Shown here: positions 1 to 7,128 of the stretch, piece by piece
Position numbering within the stretch: the first letter of the stretch is position 1
Layout of the letters: every line of letters begins with the position of its first letter
Assembly: GCA_020431135.1 (NCBI GenBank)
Contig: JAGQIT010000529.1
Location: forward strand, 1-19,183
DNA length: 19,183 bases
Direction: 5' to 3'
Source: Myxococcales bacterium
GTDB lineage: Bacteria > Myxococcota_A > Polyangia > Nannocystales > Nannocystaceae
Notes under the pieces: model-generated
The model's input: the letters and a program-made list of their open reading frames with translations, nothing else
Database searches by the model: none
What the model was told of the DNA's origin: nothing
Position numbers and translations under genes: made by a program

Positions 1-1533
1 GACGTCGGCGGCGGCGAGCGCCTCGGGGGGCCCGTCGGCGATCAGCACGACGCCGTCGCCGTCGCATTGGACGTCGCGGATCGCCTTGACGATCGTCGCG
101 GTCGGGACCCGCTCCTCGGCGAAGCGCTCGAGGGCGGGGTGGTCGGCGGCGAGAACGAGGCGGAGGCCCGCCCGGCGCGCGCTGGCCAGGAGCGCCTCGG
201 CGCCGGGGCGGAGCGCCGGCTGGAGCTCGACGAGGGCGAGCAGCGCCCGGTCGCGCGCGAGCAGGAGGACCGGCGCGTCGCGATCGCGGGCGGCGCGGGC
301 GAGCGGCGCGTCACCGGCCTCGGGGAGGGCGGCGAGGGTCGCCTCGAGGGGGGCGAGGCGCCACCCCTCGTCGTCCTCGCGGACGTCCCTGGGATCGCCG
401 CGCTCGCCGTCGAAGAGGCGGTGGAGGGCGGCGAGGCTCGCCTCGCGCGGGGCGTCGTCGGCGAGGGTGATGCGACCGAGGGCCGCGCCCTCGCGGATCA
501 GGACGCGCTCGTGGATCACCACCGCGTCCATCCGATCGAGGAGGCGGAGCGCGTGCGTGCGCAGGACGACGACGTCGCGGCTCGCCAGGGTCCGCATCAG
601 CTCGGCGCCGAAGACCGTGCGACCGTAGAGCGCCGCCTTGGGGAGGCCGCCGAAGAGCGGCGCGGTCGCGGCCTCGAGATCGTGGGTGTCGGCGAGGCCG
701 ACGACGAAGCCGCCGAGCGAGGCGAAGAGCGCCTCGTTGGCGTAGCGCTCGACGGCGCCCTCGGGAAGCTCGGTCGGGCGCTGTCGCTTGCGGATCGGCG
801 CCCAGTGGCCGTCGGCGCCGGCGCTGCCGCACAGCTCGGGCTCGCGCGCGCGCCAGGCCCGGCGCCGGGCGAGCTCGGCGCGGAGCTTGATCCCCTGGAC
901 GAGCATGTCGACGAGCGGCCCGATCGGTCCGGCGCCGACCGCCTGGACGAAGGCGTTGGTCACCCCGAGGCCGATCTCGGTCGCCGGGTAGCCGAGGTAG
1001 TCGGTGAGGACCTCGCGGATCCGCGGGGTGTTGTCGACGACCGTCAGCAGCGCGGCGGCGTCGAAGCCGGCGCGGCTCGGGCGGTAGCCGGCGAGCTTGA
1101 GGCCGGTGCCGAGGAGCACGCCGAGGCCGTCGGCGGCGAGGTCGACGGTCTTGCGGGCGATCGGCTCGACGTCGGCCGGGTAGTCCGGGATCACCTCGGC
1201 GAAGGGCGCGTCGGCGATCCCGAGGCCGCGCTCGATCACCTCGAGGGCGCTGACGATCGTCTCGAGGGCGCACAGCTCCGGATCGAAGGAGACGATCAGG
1301 CGGCCGAGGGCGCCGTTGATCCGCAGCCAGCGGACGCCCTCGAAGGCGCCGATGCTCGCCTCGATGGCCTCGCTGAAGCGCCCGAAGTGCTCCGGCGAGA
1401 GCGCGCGGAGCTCGACGTGCGAGCGGTCGCCTTCGCTCCAAATCCGCCGCCTGCGGTGGCCGAAGAGGTTGACCAGCGTGCGCACGAGCGGGGCGCTTGC
1501 GATCGTCGGCCGCAGTCGATCGAAGAGACCCAT
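1..1533 (-). CDS. Cation-translocating P-type ATPase, CtpI/CtpH-like, N-terminal part (runs off left edge)
   Basis: Translating the minus strand from the ATG at 1533 gives 511 open codons to the window edge, so the C-terminal catalytic and transport part is missing. Residues about 30-100 form a metal-binding-like N-terminal segment (IWSEGDRSHVELRAL, then FEGVRWLRINGALGRLIVSFD). Next comes a long region with AWRAREPELC (226-235) and LPEGAVERYANEA (256-268). A HAD-like stretch follows: VVVLRTHALRLLDRMDAVVI at 321-340, then LRPGAEALLASARRAGLRLV at 441-460 and GVVLIADGPPEALAAADV at 494-511. The last three look like degenerate copies of the P-type ATPase phosphorylation, hinge and GDGxNDxxAL blocks. 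This layout matches what I recall of the large mycobacterial CtpI/CtpH proteins, where a pseudo-ATPase half precedes the active half. The family call is by memory of sequence style; substrate unknown. The start is supported by the natural MGLFDRL beginning, but no strong ribosome site is seen. It is divergent from the small gene at 1640. Confidence 0.7.
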   Translation of the reverse strand, partial: MGLFDRLRPTIASAPLVRTLVNLFGHRRRRIWSEGDRSHVELRALSPEHFGRFSEAIEASIGAFEGVRWLRINGALGRLIVSFDPELCALETIVSALEVIERGLGIADAPFAEVIPDYPADVEPIARKTVDLAADGLGVLLGTGLKLAGYRPSRAGFDAAALLTVVDNTPRIREVLTDYLGYPATEIGLGVTNAFVQAVGAGPIGPLVDMLVQGIKLRAELARRRAWRAREPELCGSAGADGHWAPIRKRQRPTELPEGAVERYANEALFASLGGFVVGLADTHDLEAATAPLFGGLPKAALYGRTVFGAELMRTLASRDVVVLRTHALRLLDRMDAVVIHERVLIREGAALGRITLADDAPREASLAALHRLFDGERGDPRDVREDDEGWRLAPLEATLAALPEAGDAPLARAARDRDAPVLLLARDRALLALVELQPALRPGAEALLASARRAGLRLVLAADHPALERFAEERVPTATIVKAIRDVQCDGDGVVLIADGPPEALAAADV

Positions 1534-1639
1534 GACCGGCCCAGGATGGTCTAGGGCGGTCGCCAGAGCCAGCGCGAACTTGGCGGCGGCGCCCGCCGAC
1601 GCGCGAGATTTTCAGTTGCCTGCGGCGCCCGCCGGGTTC

Positions 1640-2050
1640 ATGACTGCGGACATGAGCGTCGACAGCGCGAAGAACCCCCGCGAGCCCAACCACTACATCC
1701 TCCGCGGCTACGGCACGGAGCTCACCCTGTCGACCGACGGCGAGGCGAGCCTCGTCTTCGTCAACGGCGGCGTCGAGCTCTCCTTCAAGGGCGCCGCGGT
1801 CCGCCACAGCAGCGTCGAGATCGGCGATCTTCTCACCGTGACCCTCGAGGCGGTGCCCGACCTCCACGTCGTCACGCTCACCGTGCTGATCCCGGCGATC
1901 AACCTCCACCACGACGAGGCGAGCTTCTCGACGCACGCGATCATCACGGAGCACCGGACCTCGATCGGCGGGCCGGCGCTCGTTCAGGGCCCGCTCCATC
2001 GCTACGAGACCCGCCAGCTCGAGGGGGTCGCGAGCTTCGTTGCGAGCTAG
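1640..2050 (+). CDS. Small beta-rich protein of unknown function
   Basis: 136 codons, with codon use like the surrounding real genes. I do not recognise the family. The sequence alternates hydrophobic and polar residues through most of its length (GTELTLSTDGEASLVFVNGG, then VEIGDLLTVTLEAVPDLHVV, then VVTLTVLIPAINLHHDEASF), which suggests an all-beta fold such as a barrel or sandwich. No signal peptide or membrane segment is visible, so it is probably cytoplasmic. Two starts are possible: ATG 1640 or ATG 1652 (MSVDSAK). Neither has a convincing ribosome-binding site, and the longer form is given. The frame stays open upstream to 1316, but that part lies over the ATPase gene and its leader and does not look coding. 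It is divergent from the ATPase gene with about 100 bp between them. Confidence 0.6.
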   Translation: MTADMSVDSAKNPREPNHYILRGYGTELTLSTDGEASLVFVNGGVELSFKGAAVRHSSVEIGDLLTVTLEAVPDLHVVTLTVLIPAINLHHDEASFSTHAIITEHRTSIGGPALVQGPLHRYETRQLEGVASFVAS

Positions 2051-2133
2051 GAGGCTGTCCCGCAGCTCGGCACGCGCCCGCGCTTGCCCTCGCCGACGCT
2101 CTCGGCTCCGACGAAGCTTGAAGTACGGTACAG

Positions 2134-2153
2134 CGGCGCTTCGCGAAGCGCCG
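2134..2153. terminator. Perfect hairpin after the 1640-2050 gene
   Basis: An 8-bp perfect inverted repeat, cggcgctt / aagcgccg, around a 4-base cgcg loop, starting 84 bp after the stop codon. There is no T-run after it. It may terminate or stabilise the transcript, or simply be a palindrome. Confidence 0.35.
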
Positions 2154-2859
2154 ACGATTGCGGTGCGAAGCCCGGGGGCAGACGCCCGGCGCTCGCTCTC
2201 GCCGAGCCCATGCCTCGGCCGCAGCGCGAGCGCACGCGCGTGACTCCTGCCGCTGGCCCGCCGTCGCTCGATCGGTGCGAGGTTGTGGGAGAGCGGGGCC
2301 TCCGCGAGAGGTGCGATCGGACGACGCGCGGTGCGAGGGATTGCCGGCGGATCGCGGGGAGACCGAAGAGGCCGCGGCCGGATCTCGATCCCCGCGCGCC
2401 TGCGAGGTGCCCGCCGGCTGCGCGCGGGAGGCGTGGGTGATTAATTCGTCATGTCTCTTTGGACATTTATTTTCGGGCGGCCGCAGAGCTGATTTGACCT
2501 CGCTGTCACATTAGACATGTCCTCTGATGTGCGACGGGAGGCGCGTGCGTGCGGAAGAAACGGGGCAGGCGAGCCGCCACCACGCAATCCTGTTGATGCT
2601 TTGTGCGCACCCGGTGTGGACGGCGAGCGATCTCTGGATCGCCTCGCGGCAATGATTGCGGGGAGAAGTACGGCGTTCGACCCTGTTGCGCGCCTACGCG
2701 CCGCGCGGCTGCGCGCGCCGAGTGCTGTCATTTCTCGCGGGTTAGCGGCGCCCCTCCGAGGGATTGTCCACACGCGCGGAGTGACGCTAGTGGAGCTTTG
2801 GTGTCAGATGATGTGCCGCATGTGTGTCAACGTCACGTCAGGAATTTCGCGGGCTGTCT

Positions 2860-2888
2860 TTGATCCGGTCGGCGACGCCCGCTAGGAT
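2860..2888 (+). promoter_or_regulatory. Sigma-70-like promoter for the DUF4388 gene
   Basis: TTGATC at 2860-2865 and TAGGAT at 2883-2888 are separated by 17 bases. Each matches four of six consensus positions. Transcription would start near 2895, giving a leader of about 50 bases before the GTG at 2948. Pattern match only. Confidence 0.45.
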
Positions 2889-2947
2889 GAGTGGGCGGTA
2901 GGAGCCGTGGGCGCGGCGAGAACCGTGAGGATGATAGGGGGGTCGTT

Positions 2948-3754
2948 GTGGCACAGGTAAGCCAAATTCAGGGGCACATCGCGGTCGCGCGGGCGGAGGC
3001 CGACGGTCAGAGGATCCTGAGCGGTGATCTCGGCGACATCTCGCTGCCGACGCTGCTTCAGCTCGTCCAGATCGAGACGATCAGCGGCTGGATGACGATC
3101 GACAACAAGGCCCGGATCGACGTGTCGAGGGGGCACATCGTCGGCGCTCGGATAGCCGGCCTCACGGGCGTCGAGGCGCTGCGCGAGATCCTCTTCCAGG
3201 AGGGCGGCACCTTCCAGGTGCTCCGCGGTGAGCCCGACGCCGGCGAGGTCATCGAGTGCGTCCCCTTCGCGGTGATGGACGCGTGCCGCCTGCGCGACGA
3301 GTGGGACCGGATCGCCGGCAAGATCCTCAAGATGGCGGGCGACCACACCTGGAAGGCGACCGGTACGGCGGTCGACGCGGTGATGGCCGCGGTCGACGGC
3401 GCCCGCTCGCTCCACGAGCTCAGCGTCGACACCGGCCAGGCGCCGACGCTGATCGTCGACGGGATCCTCGACGCGATGGCGATGGGTCTGGTGAGCGTCG
3501 CCGGGAGCAAGCCCGTGGAGGCGCAGCGACCCGCGCTCGTCGCCCCCGCGGCTGACGACGTCCTCGATGAGGTGGAGGACGACGGCGAGGAGGTCGACTT
3601 CTACGAGCTGCTCGATCAGGCGCGGACGCTGCTCCGCGCGGGTGAGCTCGACGCCGCCGAGACGGCGGTAAACCGCGCCCTCCGCCAGCGCCCGGACGAT
3701 CGGGTCGCGCGTCAGAACCTGCGCGCGATCCGGGCCAAGCGGGCGCGCATGTAG
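2948..3754 (+). CDS. DUF4388 domain protein with C-terminal TPR-like segment
   Basis: 268 residues. Residues about 24-95 (SGDLGDISLPTLLQLVQIET, then SGWMTIDNKARIDVSRGHIV, then ALREILFQEGGTFQVLRGEP) match the DUF4388 (PatA N-terminal-like) family. That domain is common in myxobacterial and cyanobacterial signalling proteins and is thought to mediate protein contacts rather than catalysis. The middle (about 100-185) is helical with an acidic linker at 203-216. Residues about 218-262 form a TPR-like helical pair (YELLDQARTLLRAGELDAAE, then NRALRQRPDD). No membrane segment is visible. GTG 2948 is chosen because ataggggggt just upstream is a good ribosome site; the frame is open to 2891 but lacks one. 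It sits ahead of two Roadblock genes, suggesting a shared signalling or polarity role. The family call is firm, the role inferred. Confidence 0.85.
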   Translation: MAQVSQIQGHIAVARAEADGQRILSGDLGDISLPTLLQLVQIETISGWMTIDNKARIDVSRGHIVGARIAGLTGVEALREILFQEGGTFQVLRGEPDAGEVIECVPFAVMDACRLRDEWDRIAGKILKMAGDHTWKATGTAVDAVMAAVDGARSLHELSVDTGQAPTLIVDGILDAMAMGLVSVAGSKPVEAQRPALVAPAADDVLDEVEDDGEEVDFYELLDQARTLLRAGELDAAETAVNRALRQRPDDRVARQNLRAIRAKRARM

Positions 3755-3788
3755 CCCCGCGACGGGACGTCCGAGATGTCTTCGTTTG

Positions 3789-3835
3789 CCCCGCGCTCCT
3801 CCGCCACCACGCGTGGCTCTGGGGGGAGCGCGGGG
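3789..3835. terminator. Long GC hairpin between the DUF4388 and first Roadblock genes
   Basis: Perfect 11-bp arms, ccccgcgctcc at 3789-3799 and ggagcgcgggg at 3825-3835, followed by ttcgtcgtct. The loop contains a second palindrome, ccacgcgtgg (3807-3816), so the structure could branch. It lies 35 bp after the stop at 3754. It probably ends or attenuates the upstream transcript, so the Roadblock genes may be only partly co-transcribed with it. Confidence 0.55.
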
Positions 3836-3890
3836 TTCGTCGTCTCGACGCACGGACGCCTGCACAACACCGTTTCCATAGGGAGTGGAG

Positions 3891-4259
3891 ATGAGCCGAT
3901 CGGAGAAGATCACGGAGCTGCTGCGCACGCTCTCCAACAGCTCGCCGGACATCGAGGCCGCGGCGGTCGTCGACAACGACGGCCTCTTGATCGCCTCCGC
4001 CTTGCCGGCGGACATCGAAGAGGACCGGGTCGCGGCGATGAGCGCGGCGCTGCTCGGGATGAGCGAGCGCATCGTCCGAGAGCTCTCGCTAGGTGAGTTT
4101 TCTCTGGTGATGATCCGCGGGAGCGCGGGCTTCACCGTCGTCTGTCGCAGCGGTGCGGACGCCGTATTGACCGTCCTCGCCGCGTCGAGCGCGAAGCTCG
4201 GCTTGATTTTTCTTGACGTCAAGCGAGCTGCGGCCGAGATTTCCAAGCTGATCAACTGA
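3891..4259 (+). CDS. Roadblock/LC7 domain protein, MglB-like
   Basis: 122 residues, essentially one Roadblock/LC7 domain. The pattern is typical: an N-terminal helix (EKITELLRTLSNSSPDI), strand and turn EAAAVVDNDGLLIASALPAD, helix EEDRVAAMSAALLGMSERIV, strands EFSLVMIRGSAGFTVVCRSG, and a final helix KRAAAEISKLI. Family members dimerise and often act as regulators or activating proteins for small Ras-like GTPases, as MglB does for MglA in Myxococcus polarity control. No GTPase is encoded in this window. ATG 3891 is preceded by agggagtggag, a good ribosome site. A GTG two codons upstream (3885) is less likely. The second Roadblock-like gene begins 34 bp downstream, presumably in the same transcript. 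Confidence 0.88.
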   Translation: MSRSEKITELLRTLSNSSPDIEAAAVVDNDGLLIASALPADIEEDRVAAMSAALLGMSERIVRELSLGEFSLVMIRGSAGFTVVCRSGADAVLTVLAASSAKLGLIFLDVKRAAAEISKLIN

Positions 4260-4293
4260 CCTGACGCGGCCCGCGTCGGAGAAGCGACACTGC

Positions 4294-4755
4294 ATGACGG
4301 AACTCGGCGTCGAGGCGGAGGTGACGGCTCTGCTGGGGGGCATGAACGCCATGGGGGGCTATCAGCTCTCCCTGGTGTGCACCGACCAGGGGCTACTCGT
4401 CGCCTCCGCGGGGGAGACCCTGCGCTCCGAGGTCGCCGCGGGGCTGACCAGCCTCTTCGACGACATCGTCGTCCGCGCTGTCCGCGATCTCGGGGTCGCC
4501 GACGTCGACGAGCTGACCCTCTCCGACGCCAAGGTCGGCCGCTTCGTCGTCCGTCCGCTGCACACGGAGGGGAGCGACCGTCGCCTCTTCCTGGTGGTCC
4601 AGGTGCCGCGAGACGCGTCGTGGCGCCGGAACACGAACATCGTCGCCCGCAAGCTGGTGAAGATCCTGAAGCCGCTCCTCGAGGGCTCTGAGGATCCCAG
4701 CGCGGCCGTGACCGCGGCCGCGACGGCGAAGAAGAAGCGCACGACGAAGAGCTAG
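4294..4755 (+). CDS. Second Roadblock/LC7-like protein with lysine-rich tail
   Basis: 153 residues. The first ~125 follow the Roadblock/LC7 layout but more loosely than the preceding gene: an N-terminal helix (EAEVTALLGGMNAMGGYQL), strand and turn SLVCTDQGLLVASAGETLRS, helix EVAAGLTSLFDDIVVRAVRD, strands KVGRFVVRPL and RRLFLVVQVP, and a closing helix NTNIVARKLVKILKPLLEG. The tail after ~137 is alanine- and lysine-rich (ATAKKKRTTKS) and probably disordered, perhaps binding acidic partners. A possible ribosome site, ggagaag, lies about 11 bases before the ATG. Two adjacent Roadblock proteins of different lengths suggest a heterodimer or paired regulators; this is inferred from adjacency. Confidence 0.72.
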   Translation: MTELGVEAEVTALLGGMNAMGGYQLSLVCTDQGLLVASAGETLRSEVAAGLTSLFDDIVVRAVRDLGVADVDELTLSDAKVGRFVVRPLHTEGSDRRLFLVVQVPRDASWRRNTNIVARKLVKILKPLLEGSEDPSAAVTAAATAKKKRTTKS

Positions 4756-5188
4756 CGGCCAGCGGCTGCGTGCGCTCGCCCGGTCGTCGATCCTGCTCCG
4801 CGCCGGACCGCGCGGGAGCTCGTGGTGATGACGGTTGCGAGGGGGCGGCTCTGGTCGCAGCGGCAGAGCGACGCTCTACGTCGCCCGCACCGCGCTCCGG
4901 TGCGGCGTCCTGTCGGCGGAGCGGGCGATGCTGCGCGAGCGCGTATTGGAGGGCGCTACGGGTCGTCTTGGGGGGGCCGTGTCGCCCTCGGCACCTCGAC
5001 CGGTCGCAGGGCGCGAGCCCTCGGCGTAGGCGCGGTCGTATGCGAGCGAGCGAGGTCTGCGTCTCGGGTCTGCGCAGGTCTGTGGCGCGTCTGCGGTCGC
5101 GCGAATCCTGCGGCCTGCTGCGGTCATGGGGCCTGGCTTGATATGGTTGGTACATGCGGTTCGCCGCATGTCGACGATGGGAGATGGG
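4756..5188. other. Intergenic region between the Roadblock pair and the globin gene
   Basis: 433 bp without a credible gene; the open frames have non-coding composition. It holds the hairpin at 4885-4905. An AT-richer patch just ahead of the globin gene (ttgatatggttggtac, about 5139-5154) may contain its promoter, but no well-spaced -35/-10 pair is seen. Confidence 0.5.
4885..4905. terminator. Hairpin downstream of the Roadblock pair
   Basis: Perfect 8-bp arms ccgcaccg / cggtgcgg around a 5-base loop. It is 130 bp after the stop of the second Roadblock gene, with no T-run following. It could be a factor-assisted terminator. Confidence 0.3.
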
Positions 5189-5731
5189 ATGACGACGAAC
5201 CTCGACGCCTTCAACATGCTCAAGGGCTTCATCGGCTTCACGGACAAGGACGCCGAGAACCTCAAGGCGCTCGCTCCGCTCTTTGAGGCCCACGGCGCCG
5301 CGATCACGGACGCCTTCTACGAAAAGCTCCTCGCCGAGGAGGAGGCCGCGGCGCTGATCGAGGGCCGGGTCGATCAGCTGAAGAAGACGCACGCGCGGTG
5401 GATGGGCGAGCTCTTCGCTGGCGACTACAGCGACGGCTACTTCGACAACCGCTGGCGGATCGGCCTCGCGCACGTCCGCGTCGGCGTCCGCCCGCACTGG
5501 GTCGAGGCGGTGATGAGCTTCCTCCGCGCCGAGGGGCTCAAGGCGATGGCGGGGGAGATCGCGGACATCGAGGCGCTGACGGATCGCTACGCGAGCCTCG
5601 TGAAGGTCCTCGATCTCGATCTGATGATCATCAACCTCGCGTACGGTGAGGAGCGCCTCGAGCGGCTGTCGAGCTTCACCGGCATGAGCCGCAAGCTCCT
5701 CGAGCGCTGCGTGACGCAGGCGAAGAAGTAG
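5189..5731 (+). CDS. Protoglobin / globin-sensor domain protein, stand-alone
   Basis: 180 residues, the length of a single protoglobin domain. The helical pattern and the stretch around RIGLAHVRVGVRPHWVEAVM (about 90-109) match globin-coupled sensors and protoglobins, where the proximal haem-ligating histidine lies in an IGxxHxxxG context; here that is His95. FYEKLLAEEEAAALI (43-57) is the usual earlier helix. There is no output domain (no cyclase, kinase or methyl-accepting region), so it either binds O2, NO or CO itself or signals through a partner. ATG 5189 (MTTNLDAF) is preferred because gggagatggg directly precedes it. In-frame ATGs at 5168 and 5177 would add a few residues. It lies downstream of the Roadblock genes in the same direction but 433 bp away, so co-transcription is uncertain. 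Confidence 0.85.
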   Translation: MTTNLDAFNMLKGFIGFTDKDAENLKALAPLFEAHGAAITDAFYEKLLAEEEAAALIEGRVDQLKKTHARWMGELFAGDYSDGYFDNRWRIGLAHVRVGVRPHWVEAVMSFLRAEGLKAMAGEIADIEALTDRYASLVKVLDLDLMIINLAYGEERLERLSSFTGMSRKLLERCVTQAKK

Positions 5732-5935
5732 ACGCTGCGCCGCGGGCGGACGCGCGAGCGCGGTCGAGGTCGCGGTCCTGCCGACGGGGTCACGCTTCGC
5801 GCCGCACAAGTGACGCGTTGGCGAGCGAACGGCGCCCCTCTCGCGGATCACGCCTCGACGGGGTGACCGCTCGCGGGTCCGCGGCTGGGAGGTCGTGACG
5901 CGCGAGGTGCCCTCTCGCGGCTCCTCGTCGTCGCC

Positions 5936-5952
5936 GGAGAGGGTCCCTCTCC
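5936..5952. repeat. 17-bp near-perfect palindrome between the globin and tssG genes
   Basis: ggagaggg-t-ccctctcc: 8-base arms around one central base. A 6-bp hairpin, ctgtgc-ggtct-gcacag, follows at 5965-5981. The region lies between convergent genes (globin ends at 5731, tssG at 6001), so it may serve termination; an operator role is also possible. Confidence 0.35.
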
Positions 5953-6000
5953 CGAAGAAGGTCCCTGTGCGGTCTGCACAGCGGTGTCCCATGGAGCGCG

Positions 6001-7128
6001 TCATCGCCGATGATCGCGTCGCAAGAGGTCGCGTGGACGGGGGGACGCGCGTCTTGAGCTGCTTCGGGCGCGTGGGGGGTGCGTGCGTCCGAGCCAGGTC
6101 GCGCCGAGGCGGCTCTCGCCGAGGCGAGCGCCGCTGTCGGCCGCCTTCGCGGGGATGAGCTCGAGCTCCCACGGCGCGCCGGGAGGGGCGATCTTCGCGA
6201 CGAGCTCGGCGATCCGCTGGCGGCCGTCGGCGCCTGGGACGAAGCGCTCGAGCGCCGCACGCGGGAGGCCGCGGAGGGTGAGGCGCAGGCCGTGAGGGAC
6301 CCGAAGGTGGTCGCCGAGCGCGACGGCGCCGAGGCGGGCGCCCGCGCTGCCGAGGCCGCGTCGCGGGGCTGAGGGCTGCGGCGCGGGCCGATCTTCTAGC
6401 GGGGCGGCCGAGACCTCGAGATCGCTGGTGATGTCCGCGAGGGCGACCGCGACGGCGCGAGCGAGCAGCGCGGGGCTGGGCGCCCGCGCGGCGAGGAGCA
6501 GGGGCAGGAGGCGGAGTCGGACCGCCCGCGGGAGGCTCGTGGTCGGCGCGTCGAGGCCGGCGGCGGCGAGCAGGCGCGCCTCCCAGCGGGCCGCGTCGTC
6601 GCTGCTCTGCGGCGGTCGAAGGTGGCTGAGGGCGTCGATTTCGAGGTCGAGGAGAACGCCGTGGAAGAGATCGAGGAAGCCGCGGAGGCGGCGACCGCCC
6701 GCGCTCGCGGAGGCGGCGGCCTCGACCAGCGCCAGCGGCAGCGGGGTCGCCGTGCCGACGAGGCCCGGGCGGCGCGGGTCGGCGAGCTCCAGGTATGTGC
6801 GCGCGGGGTTCGGCGCGTCAGGGTCCGCGGTCGGAGAGAGAACACTAATATGTCTTTTTGGGCAGAATCCTAGGGCGGCGCGCTGACGCAGCGAGATGTC
6901 CGCTGCGGTCGGCGTCGAGCGCCGGCGGAGGGCGGTGACGAGGGCGAGGAGCGAGCTGCGCGAGGGGTCGCGGCGGTGCGCCTCGAGCCACGCGTCGTCC
7001 GCGGGGGGAGGGGCGATGCAGGCGTTGGACTCGTGTGGGCCGTCGCGCTCCGCTTGGTCTGCGTCGCGCAGCGGCGCGGGGCTCGTCGCTGCGCGCGCAG
7101 GGGGGGCCTCGCGGCGGTCGCGTGTCAT
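6001..7128 (-). CDS. tssG: Type VI secretion baseplate protein TssG
   Basis: 375 residues, normal to slightly long for TssG. Family marks: the block ISLRQRAALGFCPKRHISVL (about 79-97), where TssG proteins have an SLxFPxSDI-type motif; GLVGTATPLPLALVE (122-136), equivalent to the GLxGxxGPLP stretch; and RGFLDLFHGVLL (149-160), the FLDLFNHR-type signature. RLGATWLG near the C-terminus matches the usual LGxxxWLG ending. A basic tail of about 30 residues follows and is longer than usual. TssG joins TssE and two TssF in the baseplate wedge in the cytoplasm. ATG 7128 overlaps the tssF stop (ATGA) and has AGGAGG at 7138-7133, so it is translationally coupled; a start at 7146 is unnecessary. Codons about 87-97 are unusually AT-rich for this gene. 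Confidence 0.88.
   Translation of the reverse strand: MTRDRREAPPARAATSPAPLRDADQAERDGPHESNACIAPPPADDAWLEAHRRDPSRSSLLALVTALRRRSTPTAADISLRQRAALGFCPKRHISVLSPTADPDAPNPARTYLELADPRRPGLVGTATPLPLALVEAAASASAGGRRLRGFLDLFHGVLLDLEIDALSHLRPPQSSDDAARWEARLLAAAGLDAPTTSLPRAVRLRLLPLLLAARAPSPALLARAVAVALADITSDLEVSAAPLEDRPAPQPSAPRRGLGSAGARLGAVALGDHLRVPHGLRLTLRGLPRAALERFVPGADGRQRIAELVAKIAPPGAPWELELIPAKAADSGARLGESRLGATWLGRTHPPRARSSSRRASPRPRDLLRRDHRR

Larger units (their letters stand above)
2051..2947. other. Intergenic region of about 0.9 kb with a lower-GC patch
   Basis: No convincing gene on either strand. The open frames here have poor codon bias and arginine-rich low-complexity translations. Positions 2051-2435 have the usual high GC. 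From about 2436 to 2880 the composition drops and contains AT-rich words (ttaattcgtc at 2441, atttattttc around 2464). A cluster of GACAT/ATGTC words lies at 2451-2535 and a promoter-like pair at 2860-2888. The composition break suggests regulatory sequence or a decayed insertion. Confidence 0.6.

Noticed and set aside
67..1554. Long plus-strand open frame of 495 codons opposite the P-type ATPase gene
   Set aside because: Its translation is Glu/Arg/Gly/Ala-rich with no fold-like pattern, while the minus strand gives recognisable ATPase-related blocks. Antisense frames stay open easily in very GC-rich DNA.
311..1999. Minus-strand 562-codon frame across the ATPase and the 1640 gene
   Set aside because: Arg/Pro low-complexity translation in the wrong frame, spanning two divergent genes.
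2527..2655. Short frame of 42 codons (HHAILLMLCAHPVWTASDLW region) in the lower-GC gap, possibly a transposase remnant
   Set aside because: Too short, no recognisable motif, no ribosome site. Could be a decayed gene, but this cannot be supported from sequence alone.
2517..2885. 122-codon plus-strand frame before the DUF4388 gene
   Set aside because: Poor codon bias, no family resemblance, and it runs over the predicted promoter of the DUF4388 gene.
2882..6172. Minus-strand frame of 1096 codons opposite the DUF4388, Roadblock and globin genes
   Set aside because: Low-complexity Arg-rich translation and no family match. The plus strand carries four clear genes here.
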